A stretch of 64,000 nt of DNA from Topomyia yanbarensis (GCF_030247195.1 NC_080672.1:374518166-374582165), one strand, 5' to 3'; counted from the stretch's first letter, positions 40,262 through 59,897 are shown. Numbers and translations: made by a program. The notes: generated by a model from the letters alone, not told the origin.

Positions 40262-41580
40262 ATTTGTTTATTTGTTTACCTTCATCAACAGACCACTTGG
40301 CCCCAAAGCAACAAAGAACGAAAGCTGAATAAGCATTTGCTCCGAGAGAATAGACTAAACAAGAACTGTATAAGCCATTATCCAGCTAAATTGATTGTTG
40401 GGAATGGTGATTGCTTAAACGAATAACATTTCATAATTGACATTATTTTAGCTTTAATGGAATTCCTCGACAGGTTGAAGTCAAAAACCGTCGCCACACT
40501 GTTAAACACATGTCCGGTAACAGCGCTCTGGCACCCATAGTTGGTTCTCCTGAATGGAATTCGCAGAATAGAGTTATTGCGTAGAGCTCGAACACGAGTT
40601 TGAAGATCAAGGCGTCGGAGGATTGTAGGATTGTACCCCAGAAAACAGTATGTTCATGACGAACAGGGTTTGAGAGCATGTCACTCCAGATGCTTAGAGT
40701 GTCGAGCTGCATTAACTGATAACGGTTTTCGTAGCTCGGCGGCTGAAATCTGTTTTGCCAAGGAAGATGTCGGAGTGCGAAGCGTATGAACCGGCGTTGG
40801 ATGGCCTCGATTCTGTCAACGCCGCTCTGGTAGTACGGATTCCAAACAGCAGAACAATATTCTAGTGTTGAGCGAATCAGCACGCAATAGAGTGATTTTA
40901 AATAATATACGTCCCTGAAGCTTTTCGCTATTCGGAAGATGAACCCAAACTGTCTTGATGCCTTATCCACAATGGATGATGTATGTGGTTCGTCAGTGCC
41001 GAATATATGATGACTCCGAGATCCTTGACGTGAGAATGGCTTGGAATGCTCGAGTCGAAGAAACGGTAGTTAAACTGAATCGGATGGCGTTTCCACATGA
41101 AAGTAAACAATTGAGCATTTACTTGGGTTTAACTCCATTCTGTTTAGATCACACCACGTACTAAAGCTTTTCAGTTCACTCTGAAGAAACTTGGCATCGG
41201 TTATATCCCGTATTTGTCGAAAAAAATTCATGTCGTCGATGACAGAAAGGCGGGGTCCTTGATATTGACGTCATTAAAGTAGAGGAGGAATATCACTGGA
41301 CCGAGATGGCTTCCTTGTGAGATGCCGGATGTAGCGAAGAATGGTGCAGATAGACAGTCCTCAATACTGATTTGGAGATGCCTTCCATCGAGGTAGGAAC
41401 AAAACCGGCGCAGGAGTTGTCCATGAATACCTAGTTTGTTCAGTTTTGCTATTGCGATATCATGATTGATTTTGTCGAAGGCCGCAGATAAATCCATGTA
41501 AATAGCATCGGTTTACAATCCGTCAGCGAATCCATCGAGTAATGTTAGGCTATTAGCGAAAAACCCTTTACGTGAAGTCA
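40262..41580 (-). pseudogene. Jockey-like non-LTR retrotransposon remnant (RT C-terminal half)
   Basis: Minus-strand fragments read TDAIYMDLSAAFDKINHDIA (RT motif A with its Asp), then CSYLDGRHLQISIEDCLSAP, then GISQGSHLGPVIFLLYFNDV (motif B region). At 41250 the YADD box appears as VIDD. Further on come FSTWCDLNRMELNPSKC and, after frame changes, KASRQFGFIFRIAKSFRDVY, LYCVLIRSTLEYCSAVWNPY and IEAIQRRFIRFALRHLPW, the usual C-terminal region of Jockey/CR1-type ORF2. There is no RNase H. The 3' UTR ends near 40262 in a gtaaacaaataaacaaatac-like tail. It is 5'-truncated with at least one stop and one frameshift, so dead. Confidence 0.85.
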
Positions 41581-42400
41581 AAAATTTATCTGTTTTTGGG
41601 GAATAAAATGCAAAACTCTAAGATTTATTGATGCATCCATAACTCTCTTGAACATTGGTACGCTAAATAAAATGCCCGCTCTTTTTTGATTCCGTCCCTT
41701 TGTGGTTGCAGTGTGATAACTTTCCAACGGCGAGGCAATCATTTACCAAAGATTAAAAAATTCCAGAAAGGCTATAAAAGTTTTCTTGAGGATTTAGTAT
41801 TGTATTAAACAGTAATCTTTTCCCCTACTGCAATGTTCTGTGTGTATTTTCTACGCTACAAAGAGAGATGAGTGCCGAGGAGCCATTAAGCCATCATCCC
41901 TGCCAGCATCGGAACTCGTTTCCTTATGGACCGTTACTAGGCCTCATTATTCGCTCAATCTGCACGAGACGCTGCAATCCGGTCCAAGATTGCATCTGCT
42001 GTAAAGTTGTCTAAGTTATTGACGCTTGACGTTTGGTTCATTTTATTGCTCGGTTTATCTTCCTTCGGTGGTTATGAGAAAGGTGTATGTCCTTTCTTCT
42101 CCGCACACACGCTTTACTGTTGCTATTTCAAGGTCAATGCCATTTTGAAATTGTGTTCTGATATATTGTCTGTAAGCAAAGTAGTCAGAAGTAGTTGAAT
42201 CATAACCTAAACTAAATGATCCAAAATATGTTTGACGTCTGATTGTGTTACAGTAATACACGTCATACTTGGTTATGATATTTTAATGTGCATGTTGACT
42301 GTTGAGTATTTTATATGGTGAATATCATCGCCTGTGTAGGCTCTATTTTCATTATCGCGCCGATGTATATTTACTTTTCGGTACATATTTATTCCACATT
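41581..42400. other. Intergenic stretch, no gene
   Basis: Short overlapping frames near 42007-42261 have no recognisable similarity. Nothing else seen. Confidence 0.4.
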
Positions 42401-42670
42401 AAATATATTAGAATGTAAAATACCGATATAAACTGCAAGTGTAAAAGCCGGATTGAAATTCTTCAGCATATGAATCGCCTAAAAAGTTCTCACTTGAAAA
42501 AGTCGGTTAGAATGAACCTTTGGTGTAAAAATTGGTGAACATAAATAATTCGTTCGTAGGCAAACTCGTATATTCAGTTCGCCTGCAAGATTAAAATTCG
42601 GCTAAAGAAAACTACTTTATAAGCTCCGGATAATTTTTTTTAGGTTTTTATTTTGAAAGTTTTTTGAAAA
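42400..42670. repeat. Partial copy of the 4258-4628 MITE family
   Basis: Motifs tatattagaatgtaaaatac, aaaagccggattgaaattct, aaaaagttctcacttgaaaa and aaaattcggctaaagaaaac align in order with 4280-4510 (tattagaatataaacatcgg, aaaattctcacccgtaaaag, aaaagtcggctaaaaaatct). The right terminus is missing or decayed. Confidence 0.55.
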
Positions 42671-42825
42671 CGATTCCTACATCGAAGAGCATTAGTTCGA
42701 TTGTTACATTTAAAGTTTATATCGCATTTTTACATTCTAATAGGGTGGATGGAATTCATCTCATTATTCAGGATATCACACTAGGTGTTTGGGTTATCAC
42801 TAGGCTAACAGTGATTGGATTGCGC

Positions 42826-43351
42826 TTAACCCATTCATGCCCATGTTGTTTGTGGACAACAACGTTTTTAAACAGCTATAACTTTTGGTTGAGGCGAGAT
42901 TTGCTCACAAAAACAAGTAAGGCTCATTAATGTGATTATTGCCTTTAATTTGAGTATTAAGAGTTACAAGGATCAGCTCTAGAACTGAAGTTATTTCAAT
43001 TAGTCTGATTGGATTCCGATGGAGCAGTGCTGCCAGAGACAGTTTGCGTTGACGACGGAAAATGATTTTTTCATATATCTTCGTTATGGTGCAATATTAT
43101 TGAAAACTGATAAAACTTAGCAATTTAGACTGTAGTTGGCTACGTTTTCCACGTAATTGGACTATTGTAATTATTCTAGGAGAATTGTATTGATCATTAG
43201 AAGGAAAAAATTGACTAGCTTCTAGCACTGCCAAGCAAGCACCTATCTTTATGAAAATAGGCTTTTCGTGTTTCTTGACCCCACCGCTTTCAAGGAAAAA
43301 TTGTTTTGAAACCCTACATGCACTAGAAAAAAGTTGGGCATGAAGGGTTAA
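42826..43351. mobile_element. TTAA MITE, family B copy 2
   Basis: A 526-bp copy beginning ttaacccattcatgcccatg and ending gttgggcatgaagggttaa, TTAA at both edges. It is the best match to copy 1 (34762-35250). Relative to it, it carries an extra ~35-40 bp near 42935-42970. Confidence 0.85.
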
Positions 43352-44989
43352 ATAGGTGTCAGCATCCTTGCTTCGTTCCTAAGTAGCAGTAACAAGAAAT
43401 CTGGCTTGGAAAATGTACAACATTCGCGTTTGAGCGAAAAAAAGTCAAGGAAAACGCATCCTCATTCATCCTACCATTTGACTTAATGCGTTGAAGAGAG
43501 ATAGCAGACACTGGTCTAAATAATGTATCGAAATGGGTTGGATGAATACAGGAGCTAAGATGAATTAGGGCATAGTTACCCTTTATTTCAAATGGGTTTT
43601 GCGAAGCATGTTCTGCTCTGTTCTGGCGACGTCATAGGTTTTTTGAGAGTCAAGTTTTAACCTCTTACTCATCACTCTCACAAAAACAAGATATTTCCAT
43701 GTGTTTACAACTAACTACAACTAACAGAGCATTCATAGCTGAGCCATAAAAAATTAGTTATTTATTCAAAACCGAAAACAATAACAGTTGCTTATCCATT
43801 TGCAGGCTAATCTATTCCATAGCTACATCAATAAATGTTGAAACACATGTCTAGCATAGGCAGTCGGAAAACGGTTGACGCGTCACTTCAAATTGCAAAT
43901 CATCTGCTGATTGCGATGAGTATTTTGCCCCTTGAATTGTTGTAGGGACAGTCATGGGCTTCCCGTTACGGTTTGTAGGGTATGTGTACACATTTTTGCC
44001 TTAAGTTCAAATTCCAAATATAACAATCCAATAATTGTGCTAGCAAGTGTCGCGTGTTATTTCCGTTTTGAGAGTCCTAATTTAAATATGACGGAGATCG
44101 AATATTACCGAGCAAACCTTATCCGTAGAAATTCATTTCAACTTCCAGTTGGTTAATTTTATTGAATAGCTGCTACAGGTAGATGCACCAAGTAAAGACT
44201 CGATTGGGAACCTGTCGCATTCCTTTTGTCCATATCAATATCGAACTGCAAGGGTTTCTGTATTCACTCTTCCAGCTAGGAATTTGTTATTTTTTAATCT
44301 GACAGGTCGATTGCACTTTTCTTTGGTGTGCACGTGCGCTAGGTCTACTCCAGAACTCGTTTAGCACTCAAGCATATTAAGCGGATGGTCTGCCCTGCTG
44401 GGTTGAAACAATCCTGTTTATTGTTGGGCATTGTATGAAACTGTTTAACTTCACTTTTTGACAGTACGGGGAATGAGTTTACAGGAACTTTAAATGTTTC
44501 TAATATCACAACAGTACGACAAAACCGGGCTAGAACCGTTTGTAACAGCTTGTAAAAAGCTAAACTGTCATTTTTTCTTTGATGGCGTCATCACTCAATG
44601 TTCTATCGATAAACTAACTAAGAATAGGTATATCATTACAATTCCAGAACCCAATTCGAAGCGTTTTCGAAGATATAGAGAGGAATGCATGTAGGATCCT
44701 CAAAAAGCGCTCGGGCGAACGTGTTCGTGGGGAATGTCACTCATCCATCAACTTGATTTTCTTGCGATTTTTTCCAAATTTCACTTTCAAATATCTTTCG
44801 ATTTGACTGGAAATATATCAAAGTTATTTACCAATTGTAATAAATCAAGGTTTGTCCTCTTCAGAATTGAATTGTTTTGTTTACATTAACCTAAAAACGC
44901 TTTTATTTTTTATACAAATTTACAACTCAAAATTTTAAACAGTTAAAATTTAATAATTTGTTTACTGAAAAATCTGTATTTTGTTACTT
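43352..44989. other. Intergenic stretch with unassigned small frames
   Basis: Two plus-strand frames, 43932-44156 (ends MTEIEYYRANLIRRNSFQLP) and 44494-44694 (YDKTGLEPFVTACKKLNCHF, ending RFRRYREECM), have coding-like composition but no recognised family and no convincing splice link. They may be fragments of a decayed element. Confidence 0.35.
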
Positions 44990-44999
44990 TTAAGGATAA

Positions 45000-45190
45000 A
45001 GGTCTTTAAAGAAAACTGATTTGTAGGTACAGGATATCTTTTTCTGATTTTATACTGATGGCTTTTACAGGCAAACGATTCTAACATCGAAGGTCCTAGG
45101 CCAGTTTTTACACTTGAAGCTTATGTAAGAATTTTACTTTCTAATATATTTAAAGCGAATCTTACGAAGCATTTTTTGTTCTGGCATTTC
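45000..45190. repeat. Right-half fragment of the 4258-4628 MITE family
   Basis: tttatactgatggcttttac, acacttgaagcttatgtaag and tttctaatatatttaaagcg, then aatcttacgaagca, follow the order of 4510-4628 and end in the family terminus. Confidence 0.5.
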
Positions 45191-45364
45191 ATTTTCATTT
45201 TCGGTCGCTCTAATATACCTAATTTCCAAAAAAAGCTCTGTTTTTTCTTTCGCGAACAATAGCTTCTTTACACCTCTATAAATCAAGATCTCATTCAAGC
45301 CCAAAAAATCAGAATTTCGAGTTTGTTATAACCTGCTTATTCCAGGTTACAAATGGCGATCTGT

Positions 45365-45470
45365 TGTATTTTTTGATAGTATCCAATGGGAAAAACAGTT
45401 CGAAATTGTGAGTTAAATTTAAAAATAAATATGTGAAAAAATCACCCAGAGCACAGTGACACGACGAGTG
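45365..45470. repeat. SINE 3' body fragment
   Basis: ttgatagtatccaatgggaa then aaacagttcgaaattgtgag matches the bodies at 28760-28800 and 60185-60230. The tRNA-like head is missing here. Confidence 0.5.
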
Positions 45471-46284
45471 ACAAAACCCTAAAAATCAATGTCTTGTAAT
45501 TCTTTTGTAAATATTTATTTTATTTTTCTATCAGTTTGAAAATTTTACTATAATTGGATGAAAAGTGAATTTTTAACATGTCGTTGAAGCAAGTGATGTC
45601 AAGGATTTCTGTTCAATTCAATTCATTAGAATTTTTAGTACCTTAGAGATTCAAATGGCGATATCTCAAGAACTACACAGCCGATTGGAGCAATTTTAAG
45701 TTCATGGAAAAGAAAAATCAATATGCTAAACTATATATGGGAGATTTTTGTGCAAAACTGATTTACGTTTGTTCTGCATCAAAAAAATCCAATTAAAAAG
45801 TTTCATATCATATCACTAATTTATCTTTATACGTCTTCCAATTTTTGAGATAGTTTCCCATGGGTCACTTATCATGAATCTGACTCAAAATTTAGTGTAG
45901 TTTCAAGATGTATAGGGCTCATCTTGCGCATTTTTGCGCCGAAGTTGGTATATTTATGTTTTTGAAAATATCCATATGGAGGCGCCCTGTAGCTCATAAA
46001 TCTCCTTACAAATTAATTGCCTAAACAACATCATATTAATGAAAATTTAGTGATTTTTACTAGTTTTGTCAACCATTTCTGTTATCCGATGAGATTGGCT
46101 ACTATGATTAATGTTTATATTAACCCTTTAACGACCAACGCATTCAAATGGGTTTATATAAAAGTAGTCGAAAAAATGAAATATGGAATATCAAAACTGA
46201 TAGCAGAAATGGATTCAGCGACCAAAAATTAGTTAAAACCCTAAGTTTTGGCCACATAGACCAATTTTTATAATTTTGTCACAA

Positions 46285-46400
46285 CTTTGTATGAACAGGT
46301 GCCACTGTGCAGAGGTAGGATTCGAACCTGCAACCCTTGGGACTCCGGCTCAATGCGCAAATCCCCAGGGAAATGATTACGTCCCAGGAAAACACATGAT
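46285..46400 (-). mobile_element. SINE head fragment with B box
   Basis: The plus-strand text gtaggattcgaacctgcaac then ccttggg is the complement of a tRNA-like B box with flanks, resembling the head at 28842-28870. It is followed by a body word, cccaggaaaacacatgatta, also similar to cccaggaagaacacaagatt at 60348. Confidence 0.55.
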
Positions 46401-46824
46401 TATCGCAATGGTGGCAGTGCACAGTTGTCCAGAATGCAAATTAAGTAGAAATTGTAAGATTTTACTCAAACTATACAACTTGGTCTTATAACGTCTTTGG
46501 AGAAGTTTTCGTAGTTGGGTCTCACGAACTTCTTTTAGTTTTCTTTTAGTTAAAACAACAGTTAGGGTGGTTCTATTCTGACCAAGATTAGAAAATTAAC
46601 TTTTTAATCACTCCAGCTAAAGCCAAACGACATTCAGCGATGCTGTAGAACGACAAATATTGGAAAAGTTTACTGAAGGCATGTAAGTTATATCTGTCAT
46701 ACTTAGCAACAAATTTAAAATGAAAGGTTAGGGTGCTTCTTAGAAAAACTGTTTCATTGAAATAAATTGTGTGGTATTGATTTAAGAGGGCGGAGAGGTA
46801 AGGGTTACTGCGTGAAACACCTTC
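46401..46824. other. Intergenic stretch
   Basis: No gene recognised. A 96-residue minus-strand frame (46588-46878) lacks similarity. Confidence 0.4.
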
Positions 46825-47465
46825 TTGTGATTTTTTTAGAACTTTGCGTAAAGCGAATTGATCAAAACTTTTGTACATTATAGTGTATCATTTCAATAAC
46901 ATTCTGTAATTTTTCTATGGAAAATATCGACAAACGAATCTTTTTGTAAACGTCTCTGGAAAAAAACATGATTTGCAGTGTTACCTGCCATTCAAAAACT
47001 ACTTAACCAATTTCTTTCAAACTTTTCAAACACATTATATGTAAACACACCTAACCTTGTTACGTCGAGTTTTCACAAAAAATCTGGTAAGGGTTTTTTA
47101 CTCATTTTAAATAAAAATTACTATTTTTCACAAAAAATTTCGCCTTTTTATAGGTAAAAAACCTTTAATTGAAAAATTATCTCAAAAACTTAACGTAGGG
47201 GTTAGGTATTTTTTACATAGAATGTGCATGCAAAGTTTGAAAAAAATCGGTTAAGCAGTTTTAGAATGGTAGGTAACACCGCAAATCATGTATTTCCCAG
47301 AGACGTTCTAGAAAAAGGTTCGTCCCCGAGTCGTTTGTCGATAAATTTCCATAGAAAAATTACAGAATATAATTAAAATGATACACTCTAATGTACAAAA
47401 GTTTAGATCAATTGGCTTTACGCAAAGTTCTAAGAAAATCGCAAAAAAATGTTTTTTAGCACTGA
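46825..47465. repeat. Foldback element with ~240-bp arms
   Basis: The left arm (46825-47070) includes gaactttgcgtaaagcgaat, ttacagaatgt in inverse, aaatatcgacaaacgaatct and gtttgcagtgttacc-type words (aacatgatttgcagtgttac). The right arm (about 47195-47465) reads the inverse: gtaacaccgcaaatcatgta, gtcgtttgtcgataaatttc, ttggctttacgcaaagttct. No coding capacity. Confidence 0.7.
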
Positions 47466-48201
47466 AAGCCTTACCTAGGAAAATTATAGGAGAGGATGCA
47501 CTTACTTCGGTTTTGTAACAGCACCCATCAGTTCGTGCACAAAAAGGCGAACAGATGAGCCCCGTTCAGAAGAACAAAGTTTGAAAGAACAGATCCGGCG
47601 AAAGGCCAATGGAGAATAAGTTGTTTTCTTATACTCCTCGATTGTTGCTTAACGCAATTGATTGCATATCAGAAATTTCACTGACTTAAGTGAAGGGTTC
47701 TGGAAGGAACCAATCTCATATTTCGTAATTAAGGCCTCTCATGGAGACTACACCATCAATCTCTACTTCCTTGGCGGGTACGTATACAAATACTTATTCG
47801 TACACACCCGAGTATTGTTTACGATCCGGAAGTAGACCGTCCACGGGCCGGTTGTATTAGATGGATATGATTTGTATTGAAAAGGAGACTTATCGGCATT
47901 ATCCACCAAAGAAGGTTTTACTGCAGGGAATCCAACTAAATTGAAAAGAATGGAGTGATTGGTTCTTTGCTGTACACATGTTCTATGTAATACCAGTAAT
48001 CAATAAACACATTTTCGTTAAGCCGCTAAGCCCCCTTAAAACTGAATTAGTCTTCAGACAACTTGAAGATTATTTTAAGGTGAATAATTTGTTTCATGGT
48101 ACCATATATCTAACTATCGTCGTTGAAAATTTATAACACTTTTTCTCCAAAAATGGGGTTCTTTGAAATACCAATATCACTCTTTGGGGCAAACAAAGGA
48201 T
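47466..48201. other. Intergenic stretch, no gene
   Basis: Nothing was recognised apart from ordinary AT-rich sequence. Confidence 0.4.
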
Positions 48202-48433
48202 AATTCTAGAGAAAATTTAGAATAGGACGTAAGTAACAATGAGAGATTCTCTTTGGGGTCTTTCTCTTCTGTTTATTACTCGACCATTTCTAGTAAAAAC
48301 CGTCGGCTTTCGATATGTACTGGAAAATTAGTGCAAAGTGTTGTAATGACGTCGTAATAAACGAAAGAGAAAGTAAACAAAGAGAGGCTCTCAATGTTAC
48401 TCACGTCCTATTGAAATTTTTTTTCTAGAATTC
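48202..48433. mobile_element. MITE family F copy 1
   Basis: The left end attctagagaaaatttagaa then taggacgtaagtaacaatga is matched by the inverse right end (ctcaatgttactcacgtcct, then attgaaattttttttctaga). The interior has gtaaaaaccgtcggctttcg and gatatgtactggaaaattag. A second copy is at 56476-56719. Confidence 0.75.
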
Positions 48434-55690
<7,257 letters not shown>

Positions 55691-55980
55691 AGCGGTGGGT
55701 AATGTCCGCGGTGTTTACGTAGGATTATTCGTTGGCGTAGGATGCGTTGGCGTTGGCGTGGTTCAGTGAAATTTTCCGGGGGATTTTATTAATTATCCGT
55801 TCCAGAGTATTTATAGTTAGGTAATTTTCTGCCTATAAATGTTAAAGAGTGCTGACTAGTTCAGTAATTTTAAAATTAAATTTGGCCAGTAAAAGCAGCA
55901 TGTTTTAGTCTGGATTTTTTACGTTATGCAGAAAACTTGCGCACAAAATATCTGTCCTACGTCAACACCTCGGTAATATT
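55691..55980. mobile_element. Possible MITE
   Basis: The left part, ggtgggtaatgtccgcggtg then tttacgtagga, and the right part, ctgtcctacgtcaacacctc then ggtaat, are imperfect inverted repeats. Between the ends is a gttggcg-rich patch (gttggcgtaggatgcgttgg). Boundaries are approximate. Confidence 0.45.
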
Positions 55981-56475
55981 TTAATAACTTTTACAAAGTA
56001 CACAAGGTATCGGTAGCAAGCATTTTTCATTGGATTTGTGAAACAAGATTAGTAATTCGTTTAGTAGGAAAAACATTATTAAGGTTCTATTTGTACGTAA
56101 TGCTCCGTTTTGAAAATATTGAAATGACACCCAATATAGTAAAGGAAGACGTAATTCCCACGTCAAAACTTTCAATTGTAGACCATATACTTCCAAAATA
56201 AACGAACAACAATGGTTGGCAACGGTTTTTTGCTTCATGATAAAAACACCCCTTAGAGGCAATATTCCGGCCGTCTCCTCTGCGATTCCGGTCCCATTCT
56301 CGCTGCCGGCTCTATCATGTACCGTTCCACTCGCTAGCAGAATCCAATAGTTACTAACCCGATACTCGGTCATCTGTATATGTTATGTTATAACAGCAAT
56401 ACCGAGGAAGATTTCATCCGTAGAAGCATTTCAAATGAGTAGATCATTGAAGGGAAACCTCACGAGTATTTCTGT

Positions 56476-56719
56476 AGAAAATTTAGAACAGGACGTAAGT
56501 AACAATGATATATTCTCTTTTGGGTCTTTCACCTCTGATCATTACTCGGTCTTTTCGACATTTAGTATTCCACTTTTTGCATAATATTCTAGTAAAAACA
56601 TTCGGCTTTCGATATGTGCTGGAAAAATAGTCCAAAGTGTTATAGTGGCGTCGTAATAATCTACAGAGAAAATAAACAAAGAGAGTCTCTCAATGTTACT
56701 GTCCTATTCTAAATTTTCT
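56476..56719. mobile_element. MITE family F copy 2
   Basis: It begins agaaaatttagaacaggacg and ends gtcctattctaaattttct, inverted repeats. Interior words (gtaaaaacattcggctttcg then atatgtgctggaaaaatag, and agagagtctctcaatgttac) match copy 1 at 48202-48433. It carries about 35 bp near 56551-56590 that the first copy lacks. Confidence 0.75.
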
Positions 56720-57644
56720 CCAGATTTACGGCACGCCAGAGGCGTAAATCTGTCGTCGCTTGAAATGCCCAACTTTCTGTTAAAGAATGTATTATTTTAA
56801 GTATGCTTCACTTCATTCAAATTTTCAATACCATAATATATAATAAATGTATAGTTTAACATACTAAGATTCGTTAGAAATATTTCTGATTTATCGTCAA
56901 CTGTTTGCAAAATTTATCCAACCAATTTGCACTAGATATCATTTTTGTTGAGTTGTGAATTGCTCTCCCTCTCAAAAATACGTAGTAATACGTCTAGAAT
57001 TTTGCCCAGAAATTGATTCGACAGGGAACTTAGGGATGTGGTGAAATACTTCTGAAGAAATAGAGAGTGAAATTACTATGAAGATTACCATTGTTCCGAT
57101 TATAACCTTAGGGTGATTCGTTTCTCCGAACAAAATTTATTAAAATACTTTAGATTTGTTTTCAACAACAAACCTACAAATGCAACCAAGAGCAAGAAGG
57201 CACAATCTAAATATTCCTGTTGAATTCCTCCACTTACTGAAAACCTGTATCAATAGACGAGAAGTCTTTGATTGACTTGGAGCAACGCTTGAAATGTCTC
57301 AGGCCGTTCAATAATTATAAGTGAATTTGAACTACAATTATCGAGCATCGAAGCCTAGAGCTATGATTGCAATCAGTTTTTAATGGATATTATGAATGAA
57401 ATAAAACACCCTTTTTATATCTTTGATTATCAATCGATAACAAACCTCTCTCTCCTGAGGGAATTGAACTTGACTGACTAGAAATAAAGCAATCGATTCG
57501 CATATGATGATTAATGAGAAAAAATTATTGTACGGTTATATCTAATTCTGATTATCATCTGTATAGATTTTAAATTTCCGTACAGTCTCAGCTCTATTTT
57601 GCATAGGGATTAGGAAACAGAGGCCTGTTCCCAAGCGATAATGG
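56720..57644. other. Intergenic stretch, no gene
   Basis: No recognised gene. It runs up to the 3' end of the Lian/LOA element. Confidence 0.4.
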
Positions 57645-57960
57645 ATTGGTTTTTTTCCATACGTTTATTTGACACGGCATTTGCAAAAGCTTTTTACGCC
57701 AGTTTCTTTTTTTACATAGCACGTTACAGAAATCCTTAAGACTAATTTTAAATATACAAGTAATTTGTCTAAAACTAACACTAAAATCACTTTATTGTTT
57801 GCTTTTTCCTTACATTGTTGTATTTCATAATGATCTAGTATTTTCGGGTGTATTTATTTACTTTTTGCTGTTATTGTCTAAATTTAAAAACTGAATATTC
57901 TAGGACACTTTAATTGGTGAATGATTAGCCTTGGATGAGAGTATGAGAAGATGAATTTAA

Positions 57961-58875
57961 TTAAATTTTGACAGACGCTGTTTTTAGAAAATGATAGATA
58001 AGTTCCATGTATAGAGGATCGCGATACGCCAGGATGTCTCTAACAGGAACATGGATTGGTCTTCCTCGGACTTGTAAAGAATCTACTAATTGTGATCTGG
58101 CTTCACGATATTCAGTGCAGGACCAAACAACATGCTCAATGTCATGGTAACCTTCTCCACAAGCACAATGATTACCCTCAGCGAGCCCAATACGACGGAG
58201 ATGCGCATCTAAAGTATAATGATTGGACAGTGCACCAATCTTGGCTAAATTATCAGCTTTCTCATTTCCCGCAATAGAGCAATGGGCGGGGAGCCACACT
58301 AGGGTAAATTTATAACATTTTCTTGTTAGGTTACTCAGAGATTCTCGTATCTACCCCAAAAAGAATGGATCGTGATTATCAATCCTCTTTGAGCGTAGAG
58401 CTGCAATTGTGCTCAGACTATCAGTGAGGATAAAGTAATGGTTCGGGGGTAAAGTATTAATTGTTGGCAAACTATAGTGAACTGCTGCTAGTTCCGCTAT
58501 ATAAACAGAAGCGGGTTCTGCAAGTTTGAGAGAAATTGAAAAATTATTGTTGAAAATACCGAAACCAGTGGCCTCACTGATTTGTGACCCATCAGTGTAA
58601 AACAATTTAAGGCAGTCTATATGTTGATATTTACTTGTGAATATTTTAGGGATCTCCCGCGAGCGTAGATGATCCGGAATTCCACGAATCTCTGCTTGCA
58701 TGGACGTGTCGAAGAATAAAGTGGATTCAGGAGTATCTAGTATATTGACATATGTGGGAACAGACCTAGCAGGCGTTATTTCTTGTGACATGTGATTGAA
58801 GTACACTGTCATGAATCTGGTTTGGGGTTGAAACTCGACAAGTCTTTCAAAATTTTCAATTACCAGTTGGTTCAT
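57961..58875 (-). pseudogene. RNase H and C-terminal zinc finger of Lian/LOA ORF2
   Basis: The RNase H core is visible: FYTDGSQISEATGFGIFNN (first Asp), AELAAVHYSL (Glu), FILTDSLSTIAALRS (second Asp), and HCSIAGNEKADNLAKIGAL (His/Asp end motif). These degrade the RNA strand during target-primed reverse transcription. The tail has CACGEGYHDIEHVVWSC, a C-x-C-x7-H-x4-C type finger common to LOA/I-like elements. A stop or frameshift between 58299 and 58351, around HDPFFLG followed by the MWLPAHCS segment, splits the frame. A further break at about 58876-58925 separates it from the RT part. Confidence 0.85.
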
Positions 58876-58925
58876 AACCTCACATCGAATAAGTAAACGA
58901 GAGGAGAGATCCCAGAAGCGGTCTT

Positions 58926-59897
58926 TTAAAGAAGAACTCCCGCTAGTACTTCAAGACTCATCGTATGGGTCGACTGCATGCAACCTAAGGCGATTCTTAA
59001 ACAACGATACTGTATCCGTTCCAGTTTAATAATGTGAGTGTTCGCAGCTGAACGGAAACAGATGCACCCATATTGCATTACTGAAAGTATTGTTGTTTGA
59101 TACAATCTTATCATGTCACTTGGATGAGAACCCCACCATGATCCAGTTATTGTTCGCAGAAATTTTATCCTTTGTTGGCATTTCGTTATTAGATACCTAA
59201 TGTGGCCTCCCCATGTGCCTTTAGAATCGAACCAAATTCCAAGGTATTTAAAAGTCAGGACTTGGGCTATCGTTCTACCAACCAACTGAAGCTGAAGCTG
59301 AGCTGGATCACGCTTCCTTGAGAAAACGACCAACTCTGTTTTCTCCGTAGAGCAATCGATGCCCAGCTTTAAAGCCCAAATTGTTAAATTATTCAAGCTA
59401 TCTTGCAATGGTTGTTGTAAATTTATAGCTTTTGGTCCTGTGGCAGAAACCACGCCATCATCTGCAAGTTGTCTTAGAGTGCATGGGCTGACAATACAAT
59501 TATCAATGTCATTCACGTAAAAATTATAGAGAAGGGGGCTTAGACAAGAGCCTTGTGGGAGGCCCATGTAACTTATTCTGAGTGTCGCCAAATCGCCATA
59601 TGAAAAATGCATGTGCTTTTCTGACAATAAATTGTATAAATGATTATTTAATATCGGTGAAAGACCTCTCCGAAAACCAAACTGGGTATCTGAGAGCAAG
59701 CCGTTCGCCTCAACCCAATTGTCGAGACGTCGTAGGATAATTTTTTTCAACAATTTGCTGATGCAGGATAGCATTGCAATCGGTCGATACGAGTTATGAT
59801 CGGAGGCTGGTTTTCCCGGTTTTGGAAGATAATGGATTGGTGGAGGTTGTTCAAATTCCTCACCAGCAAAGGCGTTGATTATATTAAACGCTCGCAC
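58926..59897 (-). pseudogene. Reverse transcriptase of Lian/LOA ORF2, motif A deleted
   Basis: Visible are HYLPKPGKPASDHNSYRPIA, then MLSCISKLLKKIILRRLDNW, DTQFGFRRG, GLPQGSCLSPLLYNFYVNDI (motif B) and LRQLADDGVVSATG (catalytic ADD box). Later come TEKTELVVFSRKRDPAQLQL, FKYLGIWFDSKGTWGGHIRY and the thumb region. Directly after FGFRRG the sequence jumps to LSPILNNHLYNLLSEKHM. The segment that should carry motif A (the FLD-x-x-GAFD type Asp) has been lost by in-frame deletion, so the enzyme lacks an essential metal-binding residue although the frame is open. Confidence 0.88.

Noticed and set aside
55981..56373. 130-residue minus-strand frame starting MTEYRVSNYWILLASGTVHD
   Set aside because: Coding-like at its start but no family recognised and it becomes compositionally random. 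Not enough to call a gene; a homology search would decide.
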